Source: Acinetobacter pullicarnis
GTDB taxonomy: Bacteria > Pseudomonadota > Gammaproteobacteria > Pseudomonadales > Moraxellaceae
Length of the DNA: 64,000 nt
Assembly: GCF_006352475.1 (NCBI RefSeq)
Contig: NZ_VCMZ01000001.1
Location: forward strand, 248,001-312,000
Direction of reading: 5' to 3'
Within the stretch, counting starts at the first letter, position 1; each line of letters opens with the position of its first letter. The notes under the pieces were generated by a model. The model saw only the letters and a program-made list of their open reading frames with translations, was not told the origin of the DNA and did not search any database. Shown here one piece after another: positions 27,206-36,786 of this stretch. The position numbers were made by a program, and so were the translations under genes.

Positions 27206-28396
27206 GTGGGTCGATTTTATAATTTTAAAACTTTAATTTTATTGATTATTGTTCTTGTGATTGGGCTAGCAGCAATTGGCATAAAATGGTTTGCGGGTTC
27301 CAAGCTCGTTGCCTCTGAGCAGCCTGCGCCAGAAGGTGCGGGCAATCGCTTGGCCATCAGTGCAGATCAGGAAAAACAAGCCAGTATTCGTACTCAAGTT
27401 TTAAGCGCAGCAACCGACACGATTGCTGCAGATCTTGTGCTACAAGGCCAAGCTATTTGGTCACCTGCCAGTCAGTTGTTAGTGACCAGCCCAATCTCTG
27501 GGGTGGTTCAGCAAATTTTGGTGCAGCCTTTAGCCGAAGTGGAAAAATCTGCCAAAATCGCGGTGATTTATAGTCCAGATATTATTCAAATTCAAAATGA
27601 AGTGTTGCAGTTACGCGCACAACAACAATTGGATTCACAGCAGTTAGCGCGTGAACAAAGCCTATTCGCAGAAGGAATTATCGCGGAAAAAAGAGTGCAG
27701 GAAGCACGTAATCGTGTGCAGCAAAACAATATTAATCTACAAGCCAAACAGCGCTTATTGCAGTTTATGGGGCACGGTTCAAGCAGGAGTTTAGATCCGA
27801 CCATTCAGGTGAAAAGTCCAACCCGTGGGGTGATCGAAAGCTTAGACGTGAGCCTCGGTCAGTTTGTAGAAAGTGGGGCGGTAATTGCAAAAGTAGTCAA
27901 ACGAGACATGCCGTTGCTGCTGAATTTACAAATGCCCAGCAAGCAACAGGGGGTTCAAGTCGGAGATCTGGTTAAGGTTGATGGCTGTGAAATGACGGGT
28001 AATGTCGCGAAGATTTCTCCAAGTTTAATGGGCAATACTCAAACCAAAGAAGTGCTGGTGCAGATGCAGGCCAGTCATGCCTGTTTGAGTGTCAATCAAT
28101 ATGTACAAGCCAATATTCAGACGGCAAGCAAAGCCAGCTCGCCGGTCTGGTCAGTACCCAGTACCGCCATCATGTTAAAAGACAATAAAAATTATATTTT
28201 TGTGAAGGCTAAAGCTGGGTTTGAGGCACAACAAGTCGAGGTGGTGGTCAGCAATACTCAAACCACTCACATTCGGGGGGCAGGCTTGGCTGCCGGTCAA
28301 GTGATTGCCGTGACTGGGGTAGCTCGTTTAAAAGCCGTACTCGCAGGTTTTGGTGCAGAACAAGCCGATGCCGTTCACAACACGCCAGCGAAATAA
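27206..28396 (+). CDS. RND efflux periplasmic adaptor (CzcB/CusB-like)
   Basis: The 396-residue membrane-fusion protein has an N-terminal membrane anchor (about residues 9-28). A half lipoyl motif follows (LVTSPISGVVQQILVQPLAEV), then a Gln-rich alpha hairpin (about residues 125-185) and a second lipoyl half (VKSPTRGVIESLDVSLGQFV), with beta-barrel regions after. It links the inner-membrane pump and outer-membrane channel encoded next. The start is a GTG with a weak ribosome site. No His-rich metal-binding N terminus is present. Confidence 0.88.
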   Translation: MGRFYNFKTLILLIIVLVIGLAAIGIKWFAGSKLVASEQPAPEGAGNRLAISADQEKQASIRTQVLSAATDTIAADLVLQGQAIWSPASQLLVTSPISGVVQQILVQPLAEVEKSAKIAVIYSPDIIQIQNEVLQLRAQQQLDSQQLAREQSLFAEGIIAEKRVQEARNRVQQNNINLQAKQRLLQFMGHGSSRSLDPTIQVKSPTRGVIESLDVSLGQFVESGAVIAKVVKRDMPLLLNLQMPSKQQGVQVGDLVKVDGCEMTGNVAKISPSLMGNTQTKEVLVQMQASHACLSVNQYVQANIQTASKASSPVWSVPSTAIMLKDNKNYIFVKAKAGFEAQQVEVVVSNTQTTHIRGAGLAAGQVIAVTGVARLKAVLAGFGAEQADAVHNTPAK

Positions 28397-28406
28397 GGAA
28401 TCAGAC

Positions 28407-31400
28407 ATGCTTAATCGTTTAATTTCCTTCGCCTTGGCGCAACGTCTATTGACCTTATTGGCTGCGGCGGCACTCTGTGTGGCTGGCTATTTTGCTTTTA
28501 TGCAATTGCCGATTGATGCCTTTCCCGATGTATCCAGTACCCAAGTACAAATTGTCATTAAATCACCTGGGATGACCCCAGAAGAAATCGAAAGTCGGAT
28601 TGTGGTGCCGATTGAACAAGAGCTACTTGGTATTCCCAATCAAAAAATCTTACGTTCCCAATCCAAATATGCCATTGCGATTATTACCTTAGATTTTGCT
28701 GAAGGTACCGATCCCTATTGGGCGCGACAACAAGTCAATGAGCGATTGAATGGAGTAATGCCGCAACTACCCGCCAGCGCTTCAGGTGGAATTGCACCGA
28801 TGACCACGCCATTGGGTGAGGCGTTTATGTTTACCATTCATGGTCCCTTAAGTGAAATGGAGAAACGCAGCTTACTCGATCAGGTGATTCGCCCACAGTT
28901 ACGCAAAATTGAAGGGGTGGCCGAGGTCAATGCGCTGGGTGGCTTTGTCCGTACTTTTGAAGTCACGCCAAATTTGGAAGCCATGGCCGCGCGTGGCATT
29001 TCACTGGATCAATTGCAGCAAGCGATTGAGTTGAACAACAGCAGTGATGGTGCCGGCCGTTTGACTGAAAATGGTGAGTCCTTATTGATTCGCAGTGACA
29101 GTCGGGTTGAGAACCTACAGCAGTTAAGTGAGATGATTGTTGCACAGCGAAATGGGGTGCTCATCCGAGTGCGTGATGTTGCCAATGTGCATATTGGTGC
29201 CTTATCGCGCTATGGCGCCGTGACTGAAAATGGCCAAGGTGAAGCGGTCGAAGGAATTATTTTGACGCTCAAAGGGGCCAATGCACGACAAGTGGTCAAA
29301 CATGTGGCTGAACAATTAGCGGAGATTGAAAAAACCTTGCCTGCAGGCACTACGGTTAAACCCTTTTATAACCGTGGTGATCTGGTCAACCGCGCCATTG
29401 ATACCGTGAGCAAATCCTTATTTGAAGCGATTGTTTTGGTGCTGATTTTGCTGTTGCTATTTTTAGGCAATCTCAGATCGGCCTTGGTGGTTGCGGTGAT
29501 TTTACCATTATCCGCGCTAAGCACCTTTCTGTTGATGTCGCGTTTTGGGCTCAGTGCCAATCTCATGTCCTTGGGTGGCCTATCCATTGCAATTGGCTTA
29601 TTGGTCGATGCCGCGGTGGTGATTGTTGAAAACATCGAAATGCAAATGGCCGAACAGCATCAGTCGGAGCATCAAACTTTTTTACCACCGTTACACATTA
29701 TTTACCGTGCCGTGGCAGAGGTGGCCGTTCCGGTCAGTTCAGGCATGCTCATTATTATGTTGGTGTTTATTCCACTAATGACGCTTGAAGGCTTAGAGGG
29801 CAAACTGTTTTCACCGGTGGCATTGACCATTGTTTTTGCCTTATCGAGTTCTCTGCTGCTATCACTGACCGTGGTGCCAGTGCTGTGTTCGTTTTTTCTC
29901 AAACCGGGGCCACATCAAACCCCTTATTTGGTGAGAAAACTGGAAAGTGCCTATCAAAAAATCTTAAATGCCAGTTTGGCTCATCCTAAAAAAACCTATC
30001 TGATTGCGGTGCTTTCATTGCTATCGGCCGTGGTGATTTTTCCATTTATTGGTAAATCGTTTATGCCCACCATGGATGAAGGCGATGTGGTCTTACAAAT
30101 AGAAAAATTGCCCTCAATTAGTTTGGACAATGCCATTCAATTGGATCTGGCCGTTGAAAAAGCCATCTTAGCCAAGGTCCCCGACGTGGCACGTATTGTG
30201 GCTCGTGCAGGTTCAGATGAGTTGGGCCTAGACCCGATGGGACTGAATGAAAGCGATACTTTTTTGGTGTTAAAACCACAAGCTGAATGGCAAGCCAAAA
30301 ATAAAGAAGCGATTTTAGACGAGGTCCGTGCAGTCTTAAATAATGTGCCAGGGGTAAATTTTAGCTTTACTCAACCGATTGAAATGCGTACTTCAGAAAT
30401 GTTGTCTGGGGTGCGTGGTGATTTGGCGGTTAAAGTTTATGGCACTGATTTAGATAAATTAAATGAACTCTCCAAAGAAATTGCAACCGTTTTACAAGGG
30501 ATTGAAGGCAGTGAAGATGTTATGACCTTGGAAAACTCTGGGGTGCAATATCAGGAAGTCCGGATTCAGCGTGATATGGCAATGCGCAATGATTTAAATA
30601 GTCAAAGCGTACAAGCTAATTTAAAAACCCTAATTGAAGGTCAGAAAATTGGTTCGATTATTGAGCGAGGTAAGCCGATTCCGCTGATGCTCAAAGGGGA
30701 TTCAAGTTTGGGGCAATCGACTCCTGATTTTTCGCGCTTGTCTTTGCCTGTTGAAAATGGCGTGGCTGTACCTTTGCTGGCTTTGGCCGAATTGGTGAAA
30801 ACCGAAGGAGTGGTCAAAATCGAACGTGAAAATGCTTCACGGATGTCAGTGGTACGCTCCAATGTGCGTGATCGTGACTTGGTGGGTTTTGTCGATGAAG
30901 CCAAGCAATTGGTGGCGAGCAAAGTGAAATTACCCGAAGGTTATTATCTCAAATGGGGCGGACAATTTGAAAACCAACAGCGTGCAGCTGCACGTTTAAT
31001 GCTGGTGATTCCAGCAGCCTTGGTGCTGATCTTCTTTATCTTATTCACCACATTGGGTTCAGTCCGTCAAAGCATCTTGGTCTTTGTCAATATTCCCTTT
31101 GCCTTGGTCGGTGGTGTGATCGCACTTGCGCTCACTGGAGAATATTTGTCAGTACCCGCGTCGGTGGGGTTTATCGCCTTGATGGGAATTTCCGTACTGA
31201 ATGGTTTAGTGCTCATCGGCTATTTCAATCAACTGCTGGCAAGGGGAATGCCGATTGCCGAGGTGGTTCGACATGGGGCGATGCGTCGTTTAAGACCGGT
31301 GTTAATGACCGCCAGTATTGCTGCCCTAGGTTTATTGCCATTGTTATTTAGTACTGGGCCGGGCTCAGAAATACAGCGGCCGTTGGCAATTGTGGTGATT

Positions 31401-31490
31401 GGTGGGTTGATCACCTGCACCATGTTGACCCTCATATTAGTGCCTAATTTATTTAAACAGTTTGGTGTTCAGGGAAAATCGCATGGTTAA
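28407..31490 (+). CDS. Heavy-metal efflux RND pump (CzcA/CusA family)
   Basis: The 1027-residue protein starts at the ATG at 28407 with AAGGA before it; an earlier in-frame ATG (28350) overlaps the adaptor. It has QLPIDAFPDVSSTQVQI near the start, as in CzcA/CusA. The charged TM4 motif is LVDAAVVIVENIEM, in the form usual for divalent-cation members, and SFMPTMDEGDVVLQ and GGQFENQQRA lie in the porter regions. It exports metal ions from the periplasm or cytoplasm using the proton gradient. Zn, Cd or Co seems likelier than Cu or Ag, but the ion cannot be fixed by reading alone. Confidence 0.92.
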   Translation: MLNRLISFALAQRLLTLLAAAALCVAGYFAFMQLPIDAFPDVSSTQVQIVIKSPGMTPEEIESRIVVPIEQELLGIPNQKILRSQSKYAIAIITLDFAEGTDPYWARQQVNERLNGVMPQLPASASGGIAPMTTPLGEAFMFTIHGPLSEMEKRSLLDQVIRPQLRKIEGVAEVNALGGFVRTFEVTPNLEAMAARGISLDQLQQAIELNNSSDGAGRLTENGESLLIRSDSRVENLQQLSEMIVAQRNGVLIRVRDVANVHIGALSRYGAVTENGQGEAVEGIILTLKGANARQVVKHVAEQLAEIEKTLPAGTTVKPFYNRGDLVNRAIDTVSKSLFEAIVLVLILLLLFLGNLRSALVVAVILPLSALSTFLLMSRFGLSANLMSLGGLSIAIGLLVDAAVVIVENIEMQMAEQHQSEHQTFLPPLHIIYRAVAEVAVPVSSGMLIIMLVFIPLMTLEGLEGKLFSPVALTIVFALSSSLLLSLTVVPVLCSFFLKPGPHQTPYLVRKLESAYQKILNASLAHPKKTYLIAVLSLLSAVVIFPFIGKSFMPTMDEGDVVLQIEKLPSISLDNAIQLDLAVEKAILAKVPDVARIVARAGSDELGLDPMGLNESDTFLVLKPQAEWQAKNKEAILDEVRAVLNNVPGVNFSFTQPIEMRTSEMLSGVRGDLAVKVYGTDLDKLNELSKEIATVLQGIEGSEDVMTLENSGVQYQEVRIQRDMAMRNDLNSQSVQANLKTLIEGQKIGSIIERGKPIPLMLKGDSSLGQSTPDFSRLSLPVENGVAVPLLALAELVKTEGVVKIERENASRMSVVRSNVRDRDLVGFVDEAKQLVASKVKLPEGYYLKWGGQFENQQRAAARLMLVIPAALVLIFFILFTTLGSVRQSILVFVNIPFALVGGVIALALTGEYLSVPASVGFIALMGISVLNGLVLIGYFNQLLARGMPIAEVVRHGAMRRLRPVLMTASIAALGLLPLLFSTGPGSEIQRPLAIVVIGGLITCTMLTLILVPNLFKQFGVQGKSHG

Positions 31491-31809
31491 GATGTGTCAA
31501 CTTTCGCTTAATGTGCCGCAATCGATTTGCAGTGAGGTGATGCATCATTTGATGCTGCTTCCTGAGGTGATTTCAGGCTGTACTGCGGTGCAATCGCTCG
31601 GTTTTGGACCTCGGCAGCATTATAAAAATATTGAGGAACAGATTCGTGGCGCAACTGAACGGCAGCTGATTCTGATGATTTTACTTGAGCAACATATTGA
31701 TGCAGTGATTGCACATTTGAATACTGCATTTCAGGGCACCGAACTCTTTTATTGGGCAGTACCGATTGTAACCGCGGGCTATTCCGCAGAACGAGCAACC
31801 ACCGTATGA
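31483..31809 (+). CDS. DUF3240-family small protein
   Basis: The 108-residue protein starts at the ATG at 31483 (AGGGA before it), overlapping the end of the pump gene by 8 bases. Its stop overlaps the ATG of the outer-membrane gene. I recognise DUF3240, a ferredoxin-fold-like small family seen next to Czc-type pumps. Its role is unknown. The translational coupling suggests a matched accessory or regulatory subunit of the pump. Confidence 0.7.
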   Translation: MVKMCQLSLNVPQSICSEVMHHLMLLPEVISGCTAVQSLGFGPRQHYKNIEEQIRGATERQLILMILLEQHIDAVIAHLNTAFQGTELFYWAVPIVTAGYSAERATTV

Positions 31810-33089
31810 GAAAGATATCCCGTTATTGCTTTTATGCTGTGTTGGGCTTGAGTTTCGCTCAGGCCGTACAGGCCAATATTCCGACCACTGAAATTGAACC
31901 GTTATTGCCACAATCCAGTGACGTTGAGCAAAGCCTCAATCAGCATCCTGGGGTATTGGCAGCCCGTTCAGGCCTCGATTATGCCGCAGCCTATAACCAG
32001 AAAATTAGATTGGGCGATGCCGCGTGGACGGTGAAAACAGGATTGCAACTGCGCCGTACAGATGCCCCCGACAGTGGTCGTTCCAGTGAAACCTTTTATG
32101 AGCCCAACATCGGGCTCGAAAAACAAGTGAGATTGCCCAATAAAGCTCGTTTAGATCGTGACTTGGGCAGCCGTGAGATCGTCCTGGCGGAATTAAAATA
32201 TACCGATGCTTGGCATGAGGCCAGCAAGGAACTGCATGGGCTGTGGTTTGCCTATTTACGTGCGCTGACCCAGTTAGATCGCCAGCGTGAACAACTGCAA
32301 ATTATTGAAAATCAAATGGGTATTTTAAGTAATCGGATTCGAGTCGGAGATGCACCGCGTTTGGAACTGATGCTATTAAATACCGAACATTTGCAAAGCA
32401 AAGAGCAGTTGCTACAGGCTGAAATGAGCCTGAGTCAAACCAAACAAGCATTAAGCCGTTATTTTCAAGGCAATATTCCTGCGAACTTTTTGACACAGCG
32501 AATTAAAGTCTTGCCACAAACGTATACGCAAGCACAATGGGTGACTGCGGTATTAGACGCAAATCATGAATTAAAGTTGGCACAAACGCAGGCACAGCAA
32601 CAACATGCCTTGCTGCAAAGACAACGGTTGAACAGCCTGCCAGATCCCACTCTTGGCGTCGGTTATAGTCGAGAGCAAGCAGGTGCAGACAATTTAATTA
32701 GTTTTTCAGTTTCAATTCCATTGGCACAGCGGCAAGTTCGTGCCACAGCCGCGATGCTAGAAGCAGAAGCCAAACGTGCGGATATTGAAGCAGCACGCGT
32801 ACAGTCACGCTTAGTTAATGAAACCAAGCTGTTGTCTATGCAACTGCAAGATGCACAATTGCGAATGACCAAATCTGAAGAAATATTTACAGAACTTTTA
32901 AAGCAGAATAGCTTGATGAATAAGGCTTATCGTCTTGGAGAAATCAGCCTAAATGAATTGTTGTTGCATTCACGGCAATTGATTGAGGGGATTACCCGCT
33001 TAGATCAGGCCCGCTTGGACTATGCACAGAATTTGTCACTTTTAATGTTAAATAGCCATATGATATGGTCGATAGATGATGAGCATTAA
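31806..33089 (+). CDS. Outer-membrane efflux protein (TolC/CzcC-like)
   Basis: The 427-residue protein starts at the ATG at 31806, overlapping the previous stop as ATGA. Residues 1-23 form a signal peptide ending AQAVQA. Two long Gln/Leu/Glu-rich helical repeats and PDPTLGVGYSREQAG mark an outer-membrane factor. It completes the adaptor-pump-channel set. The last gene of the operon, it is followed by a repeat block. Confidence 0.88.
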   Translation: MRKISRYCFYAVLGLSFAQAVQANIPTTEIEPLLPQSSDVEQSLNQHPGVLAARSGLDYAAAYNQKIRLGDAAWTVKTGLQLRRTDAPDSGRSSETFYEPNIGLEKQVRLPNKARLDRDLGSREIVLAELKYTDAWHEASKELHGLWFAYLRALTQLDRQREQLQIIENQMGILSNRIRVGDAPRLELMLLNTEHLQSKEQLLQAEMSLSQTKQALSRYFQGNIPANFLTQRIKVLPQTYTQAQWVTAVLDANHELKLAQTQAQQQHALLQRQRLNSLPDPTLGVGYSREQAGADNLISFSVSIPLAQRQVRATAAMLEAEAKRADIEAARVQSRLVNETKLLSMQLQDAQLRMTKSEEIFTELLKQNSLMNKAYRLGEISLNELLLHSRQLIEGITRLDQARLDYAQNLSLLMLNSHMIWSIDDEH

Positions 33090-33189
33090 AGGATTGGTTT
33101 TTAAGTTTTAAAGCCAAAGTTTTAGGTTTAGGCTTAGCTTTGGATCTTAACGTTTCAATCGATTGCTTCAAGGTTTTGCAGTTTTCATC

Positions 33190-33600
33190 TTATGCCGCTC
33201 AGTGAAGAAAAACTCGAACCCCTTCTCCCATTGGGATGAGGTATCTACACATCTTTTGATATATGGATTACGATTCAAAGCAATCCATCCCAACCTTCCT
33301 TTTTCTAAGGAAGGAGCGTTGTGTAGCATATACTAGGCTTTGAAATCCCCAATCTCCCCTAACCCCTCTTTGGAAAAGAGGGGTTAGGGGAGATTGGGGA
33401 TTTCTGAAATTCAATGAAATTTGCATTCAGCCCTAAATTCCAAATCTAAAGAGGACTTAAATACCTTGTATTAAGCTCAAATAGATTACATATATTTCTT
33501 AAATATTTGTGTAGATACCTTCTCCCATTGGGATGAGGAATATATTCTGCAAGTGGGAAGAGGGCTTTTTGAAGGATTCACGACCTTAACTGACTGGCAT
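33190..33600. repeat. Multi-module intergenic palindromic repeat block, copy B
   Basis: The block carries CCTTCTCCCATTGGGATGAGG twice (about 33214 and 33521), CCTTCCTTTTTCTAAGGAAGG at about 33295, and a large palindrome of CCCCTAACCCCTCTTTGG with its complement at about 33357-33390. The segment from about 33270 to 33330 matches 3810-3860 in reverse, and 33540-33600 matches 3970-4040 in reverse. It fills the gap between the efflux operon and the two-component genes. No gene is present. Confidence 0.8.
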
Positions 33601-33635
33601 TTGTTTTCATCCACTTTTTTTAACTTGATTAAATT

Positions 33636-34298
33636 ATGCGTATATTACTGGTCGAAGATGATCTGTTACTGGCCAAAGCCACGGCGTTGGGGCTTGATCA
33701 AGCTGGCTTTGTGGTGGATATTGCCGAGAGTGTACAGACCGCGCAGCATTTTCTCTCGGTCTATGCTTACCACATTGTGCTGCTCGACTTAGGCTTACCC
33801 GATGGCAATGGTTTGGATATTTTAAAATCACTGCGGCATAAACATATTAATGCTGGGGTTTTGGTGTTGACCGCACAGGATCAGGTGCAAGAACGTATTG
33901 CTGGTTTACAGGCTGGTGCGGATGATTTTGTGACCAAACCCTATGATATTTTCGAGGTTGTCGCTCGGATACAAGCGGTATTAAGGCGCATGTCAGGCAA
34001 TTTGAATGATGTAATTGAGTTCCGTAATGTGAGCCTCGATAAATCAACCAATCAGGTTTTTGTGGATCAAAACTTGGTGGAAATTACCCAGAAAGAATAT
34101 AACTTGCTGCATTTATTGCTGAGTAATCTTGGACGTATTGTTTCAACCCGCATGATTGAGGATTCATTTTATACACATGATGGCGAGATCAATAGTAATG
34201 CGATCCAAGTTTATATTCATCATCTTCGCAGAAAACTGGGCGTGAACTTTATTCGGACCATTAAAGGGGTGGGCTATATTGTGGACAAAGAGAAATAA
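33636..34298 (+). CDS. OmpR-family response regulator
   Basis: The 220-residue regulator has a receiver domain with the acidic pair ED, phospho-acceptor Asp51 (VLLDLGLPD) and Lys in VTKPYD. It is followed by a winged-helix DNA-binding domain (ITQKEYNLLHLLLSN, HLRRKLG, IKGVGYIV). It overlaps the sensor gene by one base. Its location after the metal efflux operon suggests CzcR-type control of that operon, though the repeat block separates them. Confidence 0.92.
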   Translation: MRILLVEDDLLLAKATALGLDQAGFVVDIAESVQTAQHFLSVYAYHIVLLDLGLPDGNGLDILKSLRHKHINAGVLVLTAQDQVQERIAGLQAGADDFVTKPYDIFEVVARIQAVLRRMSGNLNDVIEFRNVSLDKSTNQVFVDQNLVEITQKEYNLLHLLLSNLGRIVSTRMIEDSFYTHDGEINSNAIQVYIHHLRRKLGVNFIRTIKGVGYIVDKEK

Positions 34299-35668
34299 TG
34301 GATTCACCCGTTCAGAGTTATTCTTTAACCCGACGTTTATCACTGTGCATTGTATTGGCTACGGTCAGTATGTGGCTGGTGAGTCTGAGCTTTATTTATT
34401 TAGAAGTGAAACAGCGTTCGGAAGCGATATTTGACCAGTCCTTAGCAGAAACTGCGCACTCGCTACTTTCGATTGCGTCCAGCACCATTCCCAATCAAGC
34501 ACCTGAACAAACCATTTTAGAAGATGCCAATAGCCAACATTATGACCATATTGTATTTCAGTTGTGGAATCAAAAAGGTCAATTAATTTATCGTTCTGTT
34601 GGAGTCGGTACGCAAGCCTTTATTCATCAAGCTGGATTTAGTTGGGTTAAGATTGACGGTAAACTTTTTAGGGCTTATTCGGTTTGGAATACTACCAAAA
34701 CCTTGCAAGTTCAGATTGCACAAATCTGGCAAATCCGTCAGGAAATGCAGCATGCAATTATTATCTTTCTATTGATTCTCACCGTTATCTTTCTGCCTTT
34801 GCTGTGTTGGTTAATCACCATCATTATTAAAAAGAATATTTCCACGATTCATAAAGTCAGTGAGAAAATTAAAAAACAATCTGCAGGCAGTTTATATCCG
34901 ATTCAAGAAAGCTTACCTGAGGAAATTAGACCAATGGTGCTTTCCTTAAATACGCTTTTAGTTGAAATATCAGAAAGTATGGCGCGAGAAAAACGCTTTA
35001 CTTCAAATGCTGCACACGAACTTCGCACCCCATTATCTGCGATACGAGTCCATGCTCAAGTTTTACAACATGCACGAACCCCCGAAGAGGCCAATAATGC
35101 AATCAGCGATATTATTCTTGGGGTCGATAAGGCTTCACGTATGATTTCGCAATTGTTGACCTTGGCACGCATTTCACCACAAGTGCAGCAGGAGAATAAA
35201 TGCTTGGAGGTGTCGGCATTAATCAATAGTGTCTTGGCAATGTTAGATTTTAAAATTCAACAAGCCAATATTACGATCATTGCAGCGCTTGAGCCGAGCT
35301 ATATTGATGCACAGCCCGATCAAATAGAAATCATGCTGCGGAACTTGATTGATAATGCCATTATTTATCGGAGTACCACCCAGCCAGCCGTAATCAAGGT
35401 TTCCTGTACGGTAATTGCGGGAAAATGTGTGGTGCGAATTGAGGACAATGGAATCGGTATTCCACCAGATAAAGTCACTTTGATTTTTCAAAGTTTTTAT
35501 CGGGTCAATCAAGCAAGCAGTGTGATTGGGAGTGGTTTGGGGCTGTCAATCGTCAAGCAAATTGTCGATTTAAACGCAGGTAAAATGACGGTTTCTCCAA
35601 CGGAAACAGGACAAGGCACCACCTTTGAAATTCAATTTCAGGCGATGACGCAGGTGAGTGAACGCTGA
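34298..35668 (+). CDS. Sensor histidine kinase (QseC/CzcS-like)
   Basis: The 456-residue kinase has one membrane segment near residues 15-35 and a second near 150-175, giving a periplasmic sensor of about 115 residues. The phospho-accepting His240 is in NAAHELRTPLSA. The ATP site is built from LIDNAIIYRS, EDNGIGIPPDK and GSGLGLSIVKQI. It phosphorylates the response regulator encoded just upstream. The signal, possibly periplasmic metal, is not shown by sequence. Confidence 0.92.
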   Translation: MDSPVQSYSLTRRLSLCIVLATVSMWLVSLSFIYLEVKQRSEAIFDQSLAETAHSLLSIASSTIPNQAPEQTILEDANSQHYDHIVFQLWNQKGQLIYRSVGVGTQAFIHQAGFSWVKIDGKLFRAYSVWNTTKTLQVQIAQIWQIRQEMQHAIIIFLLILTVIFLPLLCWLITIIIKKNISTIHKVSEKIKKQSAGSLYPIQESLPEEIRPMVLSLNTLLVEISESMAREKRFTSNAAHELRTPLSAIRVHAQVLQHARTPEEANNAISDIILGVDKASRMISQLLTLARISPQVQQENKCLEVSALINSVLAMLDFKIQQANITIIAALEPSYIDAQPDQIEIMLRNLIDNAIIYRSTTQPAVIKVSCTVIAGKCVVRIEDNGIGIPPDKVTLIFQSFYRVNQASSVIGSGLGLSIVKQIVDLNAGKMTVSPTETGQGTTFEIQFQAMTQVSER

Positions 35669-35716
35669 TGTACCAAGGGAATGCATTGCCAGAGGAGCAT
35701 TGCTATCAAACCTCAA

Positions 35717-36634
35717 TCACTCTCGATGCATTAAAATAAGATCAACTAAACGCTGAGCAGGTGGAGAGAGTGAGCGATCTGCCAATCGTATTATTGCGCA
35801 TTCAACCTTCATCATTATTTGAGGTAATTGGGGCTGAAGGAGAGGAGCTAAATTGACGAGCTGACTATTGCTGTCTATCCATGAATTCCATGTAAATAAT
35901 AAATTGTCGCTGTGTATGGTTAGGTCTTGTAGTATTTGTAAGTTATCACAGGTTAACTCTAATGGCAGTGCCTGGTTGGGTTTCATCCCCAGTATGGCGC
36001 GAAGGCGTCGTATGAGTGTTTTGTCCATTGCAATAGCAGACCACGGGAACATTTGAATTTGTTCTGGTGTGGGCGGTGTATTTTGCTTCAATAAAGGATG
36101 TTGTGGCGCACAGTATATAGATGCAGGCTCAGATGGAAGCCATATTACTTCGAAGCGCTCATCCTCTTGTAACTCACCTGGGTTAGATACAAAAAACTCA
36201 ATTCTTTCCTGCTCTAAATGCATTTGTAAATTAGGTTTTTGACTGACCTCTATATGTAGCTTCAATAATGGGCACTGCTGCTTTAGATCAATCAGTGCAT
36301 GGCGCAGTGGTCCATTGATAGCAAGTAAGCTCGCACCAAAGTTTAGCTCACCACGTTCAGCATTTGATAGGTAATAGACGTCATCTGTAAAGTCCCGTGC
36401 TCGACCAAGTAAGGCCAGTGCCTTGGCAATAATGTAGCGCCCAGCGGGAGTTGGGCGTACTGATCGCGTATCTCTATCGAACAAGCGTAAACCAAACTCA
36501 GTTTCAAGGGCTTGAATGCTTCGACTAAAAGCCGTCTGTGAAAGGTTTGCACGTTCAGCAGCCTTGGAAAAATTCAATTCTTCTGCGAGTAATTCTAAAT
36601 GTCGCAAGCGTTTCAAGCTAATTGATGCGTCCAA
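35717..36634 (-). CDS. LysR-family transcriptional regulator
   Basis: The 305-residue protein has an N-terminal helix-turn-helix (LNFSKAAERANLSQTAFSRS, about residues 16-35) and an effector domain. It is divergent from the HD-domain/aldolase operon, and a strong palindrome lies at 36656-36676 between the two starts. It most likely controls that operon. Effector unknown. Confidence 0.88.
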   Translation of the reverse strand: MDASISLKRLRHLELLAEELNFSKAAERANLSQTAFSRSIQALETEFGLRLFDRDTRSVRPTPAGRYIIAKALALLGRARDFTDDVYYLSNAERGELNFGASLLAINGPLRHALIDLKQQCPLLKLHIEVSQKPNLQMHLEQERIEFFVSNPGELQEDERFEVIWLPSEPASIYCAPQHPLLKQNTPPTPEQIQMFPWSAIAMDKTLIRRLRAILGMKPNQALPLELTCDNLQILQDLTIHSDNLLFTWNSWIDSNSQLVNLAPLLQPQLPQIMMKVECAIIRLADRSLSPPAQRLVDLILMHRE

Positions 36635-36655
36635 TGCATAAGGTTCCTAAAAACA

Positions 36656-36676
36656 ATACATTGGACGCGAATGTAT
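36656..36676. promoter_or_regulatory. Candidate LysR operator, perfect dyad
   Basis: ATACATT (36656-36662) and AATGTAT (36670-36676) are exact inverted repeats with a 7-base centre. The dyad begins 22 bases upstream of the LysR start and lies about 110 bases before the HD-domain gene. It is the clearest operator-like element in this gap. Confidence 0.6.
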
Positions 36677-36786
36677 GAGATTGATAAGTTGTTGTCAACA
36701 GCGTGGAATATCAATGCTTATCTAGAGAGCAATTTTAACCTTGCTGTAGAGCTTAAAAATAAGATTCGCATTAAGGGAAATATACT

